This document shows, piece after piece, positions 8,316 to 16,655 of a stretch of DNA of 64,000 bases. The stretch spans positions 5,720 through 69,719 of the forward strand of contig CAYXOL010000027.1 of NCBI GenBank assembly GCA_964467165.1, written 5' to 3'. The position numbers and the translations under genes were made by a program. This DNA comes from Clostridium_AD sp964467165 (GTDB taxonomy: Bacteria > Bacillota > Clostridia > Clostridiales > Clostridiaceae). Below the pieces are notes generated by a model. It was not told the DNA's origin and did not search any database. It saw nothing but the letters and a program-made list of their open reading frames with translations. Every line of letters begins with the position of its first letter. Within the stretch, counting starts at the first letter, position 1.

Positions 8316-11192
8316 CTACTCCCACACCTCTTTAATAAATGCATTTACCAATTGTGTATCAAATTGAACACCTGCATTTTTTCGCAATTCCTCAATTGCA
8401 ACTTCCTCTGTCAATGCACTTCGATAACTTCTCTCACTAGTCATTGCATCATATGCATCTACTATAGCTATGATTCTTGATATAAATGGTATCTCCTCAC
8501 CTTTAAGTCCCTTTGGATATCCTTTTCCATCCCATCTTTCATGATGATGCAGTACGCACCTTGCCATGTCAGACATATCATTTACTGTATTAAGTATTCT
8601 ATAACCTATTTCCGGATGACGTTTAATTTCATCCCATTCACCCTTAGTAAGTTTCCCTGGCTTATTAAGTATATTTTCATCTATGGCTATTTTACCTATA
8701 TCATGCAATAGTCCAATGCTTTTTAGTTCCTGAATCTGGTATTCGGTAAGTTTAAGAGCTTCTCCCATACTTTTGCACAATGCTGAAACTCTGTGAGAAT
8801 GTTGCTCCTCCCTTTTGTTTTTTTCGTGGAGAGTTTTAATAATGGCACTAATTGTTTTTCCCCTCATGCTTGGACTTTCAAATAATTTTTTCTTATACAT
8901 ATGATCTTCAGCTTTTTTGAATATTTCCTCAATTTTTTCTTCCGTGGAATACTTAGTTTCATAACCAAAAGAAATAGAAATATCAATAGAACCTATTTTT
9001 TCTTTTAATGATAAATTGTTTATGCGCTTAATGATTTGCTCTGCTTCTAAATTGTCTGTTTTAGGTAATATAATAACAAACTCATCCCCACCAAGTCTTG
9101 CAACAATATCCTCAGTTCTACATCCAAGCTTTATTAAATCTGCTACTTTTTTAAGAAGTTCATCCCCCACGATATGTCCAAAAGAATCATTGATAAGTTT
9201 TAACCCATTTACATCACCCATGACAATAGTGAGTGGGAGGTTTCTTTTCGTGTCAAGTCTTGTTAACTCTTCTTCGTAAAATCTACGATTGTATAGACCC
9301 GTTAGCTGATCATGAAAACTTAGTACTTTTATTTTATTTTGATTTTTTCTTTCAAGTGTAACATCTCGAAACACCAAAACCGCACCCTTAACATATCCAT
9401 ATTTATCCTTTATATGAGATACTTTATAAGAAATCATTTTTTTCTTTTGCTGCTTTGTAATTAGTATGTTATATTGCACTGACTCAAGTGGAATCATGTT
9501 TTCCAAAACCTTTTTTACATGGTTATTACACTTTTCCTTTGTATCCTCATCTATAATATTAAATACTTGCTCAAACTTTTCAACTTTTGTCTCTTCTTCT
9601 TTCCATCCAATTATTTTCTCTGCGGATTTATTAAAAATTATAATATTACAATTGATGTCTGTAACTATAACTCCATCTCCAACAGATAATAGTGTTGTCT
9701 TTAACAATTCTTTTTCTTGCTCTATTGTCTTTTCTGCAATATACCTAAGAGTTATATCCCTACTTATTGCAATAATTTCATTTTCTCTGCATTTGACTAC
9801 TCGAAGTTCATAGTATTTAACACCCTCTGGTGTATCAATATCATATTCAAAACTTTCCAAGGAATTGTTTTCAAGAGCTGTTTTAATTTTTCGAAACCCA
9901 GTTTCAGCTATTTTAGGTGGAAGAACCTCCCAAAGGGTTTTCCCTATAAACTCATTCTTTGGCATTATTAACATGGAATCCTCACTTGTCTGGCAATCTT
10001 TGAAAACCCCCTTTTCATCCACAATGAATATAATGTCAGGAATAGCGCTTACTATTGCGCTGTTTCTCTCTTGACTTTTTTTCAGATTCTCTTCACTTTC
10101 TATTAGTTTTTCATATTGACTTCTAAGTTCCTCTTCAATAGCAGATAGTTCACTAAACGAATCCTCTATTTCTTCATTTGATGCTAATAGTTCCTCTTTA
10201 CTCTCACTTAAAGCCTGATTTACTTGTAATAATTCTTTAGTTCGCCCATCCACCTTTATTCTTAAAATTAAATTTCCAAGCAATAAAAAAATTATAATTG
10301 ACACTGTGCCTATAATCACCCAAATATAATCCATTATGGTTTTATAAATTGTTTTTTTCTCATAAATCCCTAGCCACTTATCATATATTTCATCAAATTT
10401 TCCTGTGGCCTTAAGTATTTGAAGTCCCCCATTAAGAGTGAATATTAAATCATCATTACCCTTTTTTACAGCAAAACAGTAATCATTAGGACTTATTGCT
10501 AACTCATTACTTTGCAAATTTAAATATTTATTTTTTTTTATTAAATAATGACCTGGAATCTTTAAAACTGCCGCATAGTCATATTGTTTTGTGGATACAA
10601 GTTTAAGCGCTTCCTCAACAGTAGGAACTTCAATAAAGTTAATATTAATATTCTGTTTTTTAAGATATTCACCTACTATATCACCCGCTTGAACTACCAC
10701 GGTTGCTCCTTTAAGTTCACTTATAGTCTTTATATTGGTACCATTTCTTGTAAATACTTCACCACTGGTTATTGTATGCTTTGTTGTAAAAGAATAAATA
10801 TCTTCCCTATCCTTAGAATAGAACATACCTGATATAGCATCTATTTTACCACTTTCAAGTTCACTCCTAATTTCACTCCATTTCCCTAGTTTAATCTGTA
10901 CATTAAGTCCCATAGCTTCCCCAGCAGCCTTAGCAAGTTCTACATTAAAACCGGCCGGATTTCCATTTTGATCTATAAAACTATAAGGTGGATAGTCCTT
11001 ATCATCACCTACTATTATTGTTTTAATGGATTTTTTTTCTTCCATTTTCATTTCATAATTGCCTGTGTCTTTACTTAAATTTACACTTTCATTATTGCTA
11101 GCAAATGCGGTTTTTGCGTACTTATTACCTAGTAAAAGAATTAGCATTACTGTAAATAATATAATAAAGCGGTTATATCTTATACTACTCAT
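8316..11192 (-). CDS. Membrane sensor with SBP, PAS, GGDEF and HD-GYP domains
   Basis: This bifunctional c-di-GMP enzyme has about 958 residues. In order it shows an N-terminal hydrophobic segment, a family-3 solute-binding domain (about 40-275, KTIIVGDDKDYPPYSFIDQNGN), a membrane helix (about 295-315), a coiled coil, two PAS domains (about 375-610), a GGDEF domain and an HD-GYP domain. The GGDEF signature is intact and preceded by an RTED inhibitory site five residues upstream. The HD-GYP residues HDIGK, KPGKL, HP.IGYRIL and HHERWDGKGYP are intact. Both synthesis and breakdown of c-di-GMP are therefore plausible. I start it at ATG 11192, since AGGAGAT lies just upstream. It probably responds to an external amino-acid-like ligand. 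It is co-oriented with a small gene 47 nt upstream. Confidence 0.88.
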   Translation of the reverse strand: MSSIRYNRFIILFTVMLILLLGNKYAKTAFASNNESVNLSKDTGNYEMKMEEKKSIKTIIVGDDKDYPPYSFIDQNGNPAGFNVELAKAAGEAMGLNVQIKLGKWSEIRSELESGKIDAISGMFYSKDREDIYSFTTKHTITSGEVFTRNGTNIKTISELKGATVVVQAGDIVGEYLKKQNININFIEVPTVEEALKLVSTKQYDYAAVLKIPGHYLIKKNKYLNLQSNELAISPNDYCFAVKKGNDDLIFTLNGGLQILKATGKFDEIYDKWLGIYEKKTIYKTIMDYIWVIIGTVSIIIFLLLGNLILRIKVDGRTKELLQVNQALSESKEELLASNEEIEDSFSELSAIEEELRSQYEKLIESEENLKKSQERNSAIVSAIPDIIFIVDEKGVFKDCQTSEDSMLIMPKNEFIGKTLWEVLPPKIAETGFRKIKTALENNSLESFEYDIDTPEGVKYYELRVVKCRENEIIAISRDITLRYIAEKTIEQEKELLKTTLLSVGDGVIVTDINCNIIIFNKSAEKIIGWKEEETKVEKFEQVFNIIDEDTKEKCNNHVKKVLENMIPLESVQYNILITKQQKKKMISYKVSHIKDKYGYVKGAVLVFRDVTLERKNQNKIKVLSFHDQLTGLYNRRFYEEELTRLDTKRNLPLTIVMGDVNGLKLINDSFGHIVGDELLKKVADLIKLGCRTEDIVARLGGDEFVIILPKTDNLEAEQIIKRINNLSLKEKIGSIDISISFGYETKYSTEEKIEEIFKKAEDHMYKKKLFESPSMRGKTISAIIKTLHEKNKREEQHSHRVSALCKSMGEALKLTEYQIQELKSIGLLHDIGKIAIDENILNKPGKLTKGEWDEIKRHPEIGYRILNTVNDMSDMARCVLHHHERWDGKGYPKGLKGEEIPFISRIIAIVDAYDAMTSERSYRSALTEEVAIEELRKNAGVQFDTQLVNAFIKEVWE

Positions 11193-11239
11193 AACACATC
11201 TCCTCGCATAATGTAGTTTAATGCCCATTAACTATCTCA

Positions 11240-11581
11240 CTAATATACCACCACATCTAAACCAAATAAACTTAAGCAACTTTCAAAGGAAATCATTGCA
11301 TCTGCTTGTGATATCCTATCGCTGACTAAATTTCTATATAACATATATAGTTTCAAATGAAGCTCTGGATTCAAATACTTAACTTGTACCATTTTTTCAA
11401 AAATCACATCCTCAGCAGAAATTTTACTGCTAGGAACAAGGTTACTAGAAACAAATCTTTGTAATTCATCAATTTTTACTTTTAATTCAGGTTCATAACA
11501 AAGAAGACTTATCTCCTTTAATCCTTTTATAATTTTATCCATGGCTTCTACTTTAATTAAAACATCGTTATTGCTGTTCAT
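11240..11581 (-). CDS. Small protein of unknown function upstream of the c-di-GMP sensor
   Basis: I do not recognise this 113-residue protein. It is soluble, largely helical, and has no signal peptide or membrane segment. It starts at ATG 11581 with AGAGGTGAT upstream, so expression is likely. A sigma-28-type promoter match lies about 65 nt upstream, and the GGDEF/HD-GYP gene follows closely. Together these suggest a flagellar or signalling role, but no function is assigned. Confidence 0.75.
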   Translation of the reverse strand: MNSNNDVLIKVEAMDKIIKGLKEISLLCYEPELKVKIDELQRFVSSNLVPSSKISAEDVIFEKMVQVKYLNPELHLKLYMLYRNLVSDRISQADAMISFESCLSLFGLDVVVY

Positions 11582-11644
11582 ATAAAATCACCTCTCTTGG
11601 TTTACAACCTTATTGGACAATATTGCATTTATTATTTAATAAGT

Positions 11645-11671
11645 ACTTCGTATAAAAATATGGTAACTTTA
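11645..11671 (-). promoter_or_regulatory. Sigma-28-like promoter before the unknown/GGDEF-HD-GYP pair
   Basis: On the minus strand TAAA (11668-11671) is separated by 15 nt from TACGAAGT (11645-11652). The -35 and spacing match the flagellin promoters in this window exactly. The -10 differs from TACGATAT at two positions, so the site is weaker. Confidence 0.5.
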
Positions 11672-11730
11672 TAGGAATTTCTATTAATGTTATTTGTGTG
11701 GGTAATTAAGGGTGCACCTACAATAAAATA

Positions 11731-11764
11731 AGCACCATTAGCTATTATTTTCGCCAGTGATGCT
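11731..11764 (-). terminator. Hairpin-repeat copy B, probable terminator of the short flagellin gene
   Basis: This member of the dispersed hairpin family reads on the minus strand AGCATCACTGGC...TAGCTAATGGTGCT and is followed by TATTTTATTGTAGG. It lies about 100 nt beyond the stop of the flagellin gene at 11867. Confidence 0.6.
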
Positions 11765-11866
11765 TGCTACATTCTAAAAGAACTCTTTATTTTCCTTAAT
11801 GAACATGAAATTTACACAACTGGAGTAGTTATGAAGGCTTCAAGAAAAAATCATAATCTGAGTTCC

Positions 11867-12709
11867 TTATCTTGATCTAAGATTCTCTAATACTCTTAAG
11901 GCATCCTGTGGTAATTTGTTTGATTGAGCCATCATAGCATTTCCAGCCTGTATTAAGATATTATACTTAGAGAATTCCATCATTTCCTCAGCCATATCTG
12001 TATCTCTTATACCGCTTTCAGCGGATTGTATTTTATCTGATATTTCAATTGTAGAATTATAGCTACTTTCAAATCTATTCTCTAGGGCTCCGAATTTGCT
12101 TCTGGCACCAATTATAGTATCCAGAGCCTTGTCTACAAGTATTAGAGAATCATCAATATTATTAACATCTACATTGACTGTAGTTCCATTCTTAAGCTCT
12201 AATCCCACTGCGGTCATATCATATTTGGGTATGTCAATTTTTTCTCCTACATTAGCTCCTGTAAGCGTTTCTATGACCTTTGAACCATCGTTGGCACCAC
12301 CAGTTAAAAGCTTAACACCATTAAATTCAGTATTATTTGCCATGTCATCTGATCCATCAAGCATTTGGTTTATTTCCTTTTGAATAATATCTTTATCTTC
12401 AGGGGTTGTAACGCCACCCGCTTTTACTAGAAGTTCTCTAACTCTTTGAAGACTAGTAGTAATACCCTCAAGGCCCCCTTCTGCAGTTTGCATCATACTG
12501 ACTCCATCTTGAGTATTTCTAGCTGCCATTTGAAGTCCTCTTATCTGCATTCTAAGCCTTTCACTTTGAGCTATAGCATTAGGATTTTCTTTGGCACTAT
12601 TTATTTTAATACCTGAGGATATTCTCCCCAGTGCTGAGCTTTGCTTAGTAAGATTCTCACTGTAGGCTCTATATATATTTAAAGAGGCTATATTCTTATT
12701 TATTCTCAT
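11867..12709 (-). CDS. Short second flagellin
   Basis: This filament protein has only 280 residues. It has the conserved N-terminal D0/D1 helices (MRINKNIASLNIYRAYSENL, then SSGIKINSAKENPNAIAQSERLR) and the C-terminal pair (FSKYNILIQAGNAMMAQSNKLPQ). The central variable domain is nearly absent. It differs from the major flagellin at 19111 in having no SGLRINRAGDDAAGLAISEKM block; its equivalent is diverged. It has its own sigma-28 promoter and its own terminator, so it is a single-gene unit. It may be a minor or condition-specific filament subunit. Confidence 0.92.
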   Translation of the reverse strand: MRINKNIASLNIYRAYSENLTKQSSALGRISSGIKINSAKENPNAIAQSERLRMQIRGLQMAARNTQDGVSMMQTAEGGLEGITTSLQRVRELLVKAGGVTTPEDKDIIQKEINQMLDGSDDMANNTEFNGVKLLTGGANDGSKVIETLTGANVGEKIDIPKYDMTAVGLELKNGTTVNVDVNNIDDSLILVDKALDTIIGARSKFGALENRFESSYNSTIEISDKIQSAESGIRDTDMAEEMMEFSKYNILIQAGNAMMAQSNKLPQDALRVLENLRSR

Positions 12710-12754
12710 AAAATCAACTCCATTATAGTTTTTTTATTGTCTATCCATACTAGT

Positions 12755-12781
12755 ATATCGTATAAATTCAACCTAACTTTA
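12755..12781 (-). promoter_or_regulatory. Sigma-28 promoter of the short flagellin
   Basis: TAAA (12778-12781), 15 nt, then TACGATAT (12755-12762) on the minus strand. This matches the SigD/FliA consensus closely and is identical in form to the major flagellin promoter. The transcript start would be about 40 nt before the ATG. Confidence 0.85.
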
Positions 12782-12958
12782 GGGATTTAGAGTTTTTTAA
12801 TAGCAATCATTTCACTCGCCGTTTATATTTTTATAATGATTTAAATGAATGCTTAATTTATCGTTTAATTAATACTTGGTTTAAAACTTTAATAACTTTA
12901 TACTAAATGCTATTATGTAACTTTAATGGCGATTAGGACTGTCCACCAAAACAAAATG

Positions 12959-12992
12959 AGCATCGGTAGCTATTAATTTAACCACAGATGCT
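12959..12992 (-). repeat. Hairpin-repeat copy C
   Basis: On the minus strand the stem pairs AGCATC with GATGCT and GTGGTTA with TAGCTAC (with G-T wobbles), followed by CATTTTGTTTTGG. It lies 65 nt beyond the stop of the PIN-like gene at 13057 and is a terminator candidate. The rest of the 12710-13056 gap holds the flagellin promoter and otherwise nothing recognisable. Confidence 0.65.
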
Positions 12993-13090
12993 TATTCTAA
13001 TAATCTTCTATATTTCATTTTTTTCTCCACTTATTACTGTAATTTTAAGTTTTAATTTATTTTCTTAAAATCAAGTTAGAATCATGCACA
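12993..13090. repeat. Extended repeat next to hairpin C, shared with 16804-16906
   Basis: The roughly 95 nt to the right of hairpin C match, with scattered differences, the sequence to the right of hairpin E at 16804-16906. Shared blocks include TTCTATATTTCATTTTT, CTCCAC and TTAGxATCATxCxCAT. The repeat reaches into the 3' end of the PIN-like gene. On the minus strand the 16.8 kb copy is open as ...YDAKLCFEKINLKVKVRVLGGEK then stop, so the repeat looks like the decayed 3' end of a once-intact gene. Confidence 0.6.
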
Positions 13091-13485
13091 TCAGCTATCT
13101 TTAATGCTTCTATGTACAGCCTTTTAGAAATCCTATAATCTTCTTGAATAAGAGTATCTAGATATGATTTAACTTCATCAATGATAACTCTGCTTATACT
13201 TAATTCTCTAGCTGCCTGTATCACTTCCAATTCACCTCTATGCAATCTTCCAATCATAGCCTCAACTAATTCGCTATTTTTTACTTTGTACGCCACTATT
13301 TTATTTTCTTCCACTGCATTAATGAGTTCCTGTTCACCGTAATGCCTTAATTCATTGTTTTGTACAATTTCTCTATAAACTTCTTCAGTTATATACACTT
13401 CATTGAAAAGTTTCCACAATAAATTTAATTTCTTAATAATACATAAACCTATTATAGGACTAAAATTACATACAATCTTAACCAT
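13057..13485 (-). CDS. PIN-like (DUF3368-type) protein, probably degenerate
   Basis: The N-terminal half resembles DUF3368 PIN-domain proteins: a VxNxSPIIGL start, a YITEEVYREIV segment and GRLHRGELEVIQAARELSISRVIIDE. In intact PIN nucleases the opening motif usually keeps an acidic residue and the region after the second acidic cluster ends in a VIGT-type core. Here the opening reads CNFSPI and the C-terminal part (after residue 110) does not match. No partner antitoxin is adjacent. The 3' end lies inside a repeat shared with 16.8 kb. AAGGGAG precedes the ATG at 13485, so it may still be translated. A working toxin is doubtful. Confidence 0.55.
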   Translation of the reverse strand: MVKIVCNFSPIIGLCIIKKLNLLWKLFNEVYITEEVYREIVQNNELRHYGEQELINAVEENKIVAYKVKNSELVEAMIGRLHRGELEVIQAARELSISRVIIDEVKSYLDTLIQEDYRISKRLYIEALKIADVHDSNLILRK

Positions 13486-13552
13486 TTTTATACTCCCTTA
13501 ACAGGTCTTTTAATACTATTTCATCTTCCTTCATATATTCTATACTTTAAGC

Positions 13553-13607
13553 AATAAATTTCTAAATAAAAATATTAAAATAACAATCCTAAGACTTTTC
13601 CTTTTAT
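13553..13607. repeat. Solo copy of the RAYT right-flank repeat
   Basis: The blocks TTTAAGCAATAAATTTCTAA, then AACAATCCTAA and TTCCTTTTA also occur in the same order to the right of both RAYT transposase copies (15536-15633 and 18363-18460). Here no transposase is attached. The rest of the 13486-13698 gap holds this repeat and hairpin copy D. Confidence 0.65.
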
Positions 13608-13631
13608 ATTATATTATTACATTTTTCCCCA

Positions 13632-13681
13632 AGGGTCTGGCCCCTTTGGTGACAGTAGCTATTACTTTAGCTGCTGATACC
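13632..13681. repeat. Palindromic motif plus hairpin-repeat copy D
   Basis: GGGTCTGGCCCCTTT (also at 16713 and, with one change, at 18468) runs directly into a GACAGTAGCTATTACTTTAG hairpin core. In the 16.7 kb and 18.5 kb copies the same two parts are separated by about 50-80 nt, so this copy looks internally deleted. It lies just downstream of the small gene at 13699. Confidence 0.6.
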
Positions 13682-13698
13682 TTTCCTTAGCTTGCTAT

Positions 13699-13941
13699 TT
13701 AGATGTCAAACTTTTCTCCTCTTTTCTCCATTTCGATACCCATATAAAGATAGTTTACGCCTTCATACCATAATTTTGACTCTTCATTCTCCAAAACATC
13801 ATAAGTCCTAGAATTATAAAAACCTAACATAGCCTCTTTCCAACTTATATGATTATTCTTTGCTACTAACTGTGTTACCTTAGCTACTTTTAAAGGTATA
13901 AATATATGCACATTTTGCTGTGTCACCTTGGCTATTGTCAT
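13699..13941 (-). CDS. Small protein associated with DUF3990
   Basis: This 80-residue protein carries a W.EAMLGFYNSRTYDVLENEESKLWYEGVNYLY pattern. From memory, small proteins of this pattern are found encoded beside DUF3990 genes. It starts at ATG 13941 with GAGGTGAT upstream, 1 nt after the DUF3990 stop. No catalytic motif is visible. It may be part of the antitoxin or an accessory partner. A truncated second copy of its 3' half occurs at 17340-17463. Confidence 0.7.
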   Translation of the reverse strand: MTIAKVTQQNVHIFIPLKVAKVTQLVAKNNHISWKEAMLGFYNSRTYDVLENEESKLWYEGVNYLYMGIEMEKRGEKFDI

Positions 13942-13942
13942 A

Positions 13943-14428
13943 CTAAATCACCTCGCATTTAATAAACTGTAAAATTTTAATAGCTTTTAGTGTATGAAAG
14001 GATATTTGATCCTCTAGTTTATAAGTTCTAAGTTCTTTTATAGCCGTACCAAAGTCCATAAATCTGTTCTCAAAAGCATTAAGACATGCATATACCCTAT
14101 CATCTGCTACTGAACCTTTTACAATATCATATTTATGAATATAATTTATTTTCATTCTATTATTTACAACAAAATTCAACCAGTTTTTGCTTGCACCTCT
14201 AAATGTTTTAATGTTTAAATCTTTTCTATTAAATATATCATCTGGGATTTCATATATAGTTATAAATCCATTATTTGTTGCTTCTCTTCTTTGCTTAATC
14301 TTAGCCCATTTATATGCCTGTTCTCTACTTGTAGTTGTATAAAATCCATTACCAAAATCTAAAGTTCTATTGGACTTAACAATTATAGGATTTTCAACTG
14401 CCACATTACTGCCATGATACAAAATCAT
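13943..14428 (-). CDS. DUF3990 protein, ADP-ribosyltransferase-like toxin candidate
   Basis: The 161-residue protein begins MILYHGSNVAVENPII, followed by DFGNGFYTTTSREQAYKWA and, near the end, DQISFHTLKAIKILQF. This matches the DUF3990 pattern (LYHGS, DFG.GFY.T...QA..WA, QI.F.T..A...L). The family is thought to share the ADP-ribosyltransferase fold, with His in LYHGS and Tyr in GFYTT as likely NAD-site residues. All three motif blocks are intact. It overlaps the DUF3791 gene by four bases (ATGA) and is followed at once by a small third gene. The compact three-gene layout in a mobile region suggests a toxin-antitoxin module; this is inference. Confidence 0.75.
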   Translation of the reverse strand: MILYHGSNVAVENPIIVKSNRTLDFGNGFYTTTSREQAYKWAKIKQRREATNNGFITIYEIPDDIFNRKDLNIKTFRGASKNWLNFVVNNRMKINYIHKYDIVKGSVADDRVYACLNAFENRFMDFGTAIKELRTYKLEDQISFHTLKAIKILQFIKCEVI

Positions 14429-14652
14429 AGCTTATACCCCCTAGTTCTTAAAAACAATTCTATTTCTTCTATGATATATTCTTTTCCTTGAGTATGAATA
14501 ACCTCATATCCCTCAGTCAAAAAATCAATGACTTTGTTTTCTTCAAATAAATTTGCAACATCTTTTCCCTTCATATCATGTGCTACCTTAAAATTTTCTA
14601 TACAAAATGAGATAAATTCTATTAATTTCTCTTCTTTATTTAATCTAACCAT
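14425..14652 (-). CDS. DUF3791 protein, putative antitoxin of the DUF3990 module
   Basis: This 75-residue protein has the DUF3791 pattern: EFISFCIENFKVAHDMKGKDVANLFEENKVIDFLTEGYEVIHTQGKEYIIEEIELFL. DUF3791 genes commonly precede DUF3990 genes. It starts at ATG 14652 with AAAGGGGATGAT upstream and overlaps the next gene by four bases. Being first, small and coupled, it is the best antitoxin candidate. The 263-nt gap upstream, before the RAYT gene, holds a degenerate trace of the hairpin repeat near 14815 and nothing else recognised. Confidence 0.7.
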   Translation of the reverse strand: MVRLNKEEKLIEFISFCIENFKVAHDMKGKDVANLFEENKVIDFLTEGYEVIHTQGKEYIIEEIELFLRTRGYKL

Positions 14653-14915
14653 ATAATCATCCCCTTTTACATTACTTTATCTAATTATTCAGGTTTACTC
14701 CACACTTATATTTTATCAGAAAATCTGTTTTTTTTCTACATCATTGTGTTTGCGGCTATAAATACAAATACCATTATTTACTTGTTATCAAAAGGAATAG
14801 TCCACACAGAAAAATGAACACACCTAGCTTTATGCTTCTATATTAATTGAAGATTGAACAACGTTTTTATTTGATAAATTAACAAAAATAGCATAAAAAA
14901 AATCTAAATACATTC

Positions 14916-15479
14916 TCACACATCACTTTTAACTTTTATACCACTTTGTACAAATTTTTTATATAATTCCCCACTGTTAGCTTCCTTAAAATAGTGAAGA
15001 ATTTTATGAGAATTTATCAGGTTTTCTTCTTTTTCTCCTATGTACATGCTGTAGCTACTCCATTTATATTCCTCTGGTTTTTGGACCATATTAGTCTTTA
15101 CTGAATTTAAGTGAACGTATCTACTAACTTGTAACATGTAGTTATCATCTTCTATTAATTCTGATCTATATCTATCTTGAAATAAATGCCCTATATAATT
15201 ATACTTCTTATTAAAATTCCATGCATATCTACTATGTAGTCTTTTCACAAAATCAGATACATCCTTATCAGTTGTTTCAATTACAATATGTACGTGATTA
15301 GTCATCAAAACATATGCAATTATATAGTATTTATTTTTATAATACTCCATGGCTTCTTTTAAATAATTTATATATACCTCATAATCGGTCTCATCTCTAA
15401 AAATATCATTTCTATGATTTCCTCTTGCAATAACATGCAATTTAGCTCCAACATACCATTCATGCTTTTTCCTCGGCAT
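14916..15479 (-). CDS. REP-associated tyrosine transposase (RAYT, Y1_Tnp family)
   Basis: This 187-residue single-stranded DNA transposase is related to IS200 TnpA. Visible marks are HVIARGNHRNDIF, the HUH metal site in TNHVHIVIE, FQDRYRSELIEDD, and the YVHLNSVKTNMV block where RAYTs carry the catalytic tyrosine region. The start is ATG at 15479 (MPRKKHEW). RAYTs act on palindromic repeats scattered in the genome rather than on a flanking IS. This copy looks intact. To its right lie a repeated flank and a perfect 10-bp-arm hairpin (15600-15632). A near-identical decayed copy is at 17746. Confidence 0.88.
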   Translation of the reverse strand: MPRKKHEWYVGAKLHVIARGNHRNDIFRDETDYEVYINYLKEAMEYYKNKYYIIAYVLMTNHVHIVIETTDKDVSDFVKRLHSRYAWNFNKKYNYIGHLFQDRYRSELIEDDNYMLQVSRYVHLNSVKTNMVQKPEEYKWSSYSMYIGEKEENLINSHKILHYFKEANSGELYKKFVQSGIKVKSDV

Positions 15480-15596
15480 ATACTATCATCCTTTACTTAA
15501 ACTTATTATCTTTAATTATTTACCTATTTCTTAAATTTTAAGCAACAAATTCCTAAATAAAAATATAAGAAAATATTGAACCTGCTATTTTAATAC

Positions 15597-16552
15597 TTAA
15601 AAAGGAACAATCCTAAAAAGACTGTTCCTTTTAGTAACCTTCAAAAAAATTTCTTCTCTTTTTTTCTTGCATTCTGTGGTTAATTTAGTTACAATTAACC
15701 TGGTTTTAAATTTAGTTGTTTTGCCAATATAGATATCTAAGAGTTCAATAGTCTGGCCCTCTACGAGGGGCTTTACTATTTCTTCGATATCTATTCTTTT
15801 ATATAACGAATCTTTTCTTATCTTGCCATTACTCATTATTTCGGGACTATCATTTTTTATATACATTGCTGTAGTACTCCTGATTTTAGATAAATAATAT
15901 GCCCCACATTTTTCTATATATTTAAAGTGTTCTGCTTTAAAGTACCATAAATCTTCTAAATGCAAATCATTTAGATTAGTTCCTTTTTCCAGTGTTGGCA
16001 AGTAATCTGCATCATTTGATACTCCTTCTATTACGTCACATTGAATAAAATTTCCCGTGAAAAGTTCATATTCTAATTGGATTTTTGCTGCAGCATCAGA
16101 GGAGCTTCCACCGCTCCCTCTATATGTTGATTTTAAATTTTCAGGGAAAGGTATAGTCGTTGAATCTACTACCTTTATTGCTTTGAAAAGCGTCCTTAAT
16201 AAAGCATTATCATTCCTTAAAATCCTATTTTGTTTTTCTAACATTTGTTGAAATACAGTTTTTAAAAAGACTACTGCTTCCTTGTTAAGTCGCTGGTCTA
16301 AAGCTTGTGGCGATATAGTTATATCCTCTCTTGATCCTATTCTAGTGCTTGTTGTAATAATGTTGATCTGCACAAATCTTCACCACTAAATAGACATAGT
16401 GATAAAAATATCTCTGGTGTAATTTTACTTTCTCTTTTCATGAATTTTGTATTCAAAGCTATTCTTTTAATAGTATTAATTGAATATAATTCTTTTAATA
16501 TTTTTAATAGTTGCTTTAATCCTTTGATTAACATCCTTTCATTAGTATCCAT
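15597..16552 (-). pseudogene. Broken IS4-type transposase
   Basis: Two reading frames together make most of a DDE transposase. The N-terminal piece (16552-16337) ends in GEDLCRSTLLQQ. The second piece (from about 16360 down) begins with RIGSREDITISPQALDQRLNKEAV, in a different frame. The junction near 16350 is a frameshift. The first catalytic Asp is in VVDSTTIPFP and the second in SNDADYLP. The third catalytic residue and the C-terminus are missing: the frame runs into the RAYT flank hairpin at about 15640 and stops. The gene was therefore cut by the arrival of the RAYT block, or by a deletion ending there. Confidence 0.85.
15600..15632. repeat. Perfect hairpin at the right edge of the intact RAYT block
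   Basis: AAAAGGAACA and TGTTCCTTTT form a perfect 10-bp stem around a 13-nt loop. It lies at the junction with the truncated IS4-type transposase. The corresponding site at the second RAYT copy (about 18428-18460) has two stem mismatches, and the solo copy at 13590-13607 keeps only parts. It may be the end hairpin recognised by the transposase. Confidence 0.6.
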
Positions 16553-16655
16553 ATTATTTACTTACTAATTTTATAATATTTATTGCTAAAACAAAAAACA
16601 AAGAGTGTAAAAATTATCCTATATATGTAATAATTAGCTTGTTTATTAAAAATAA

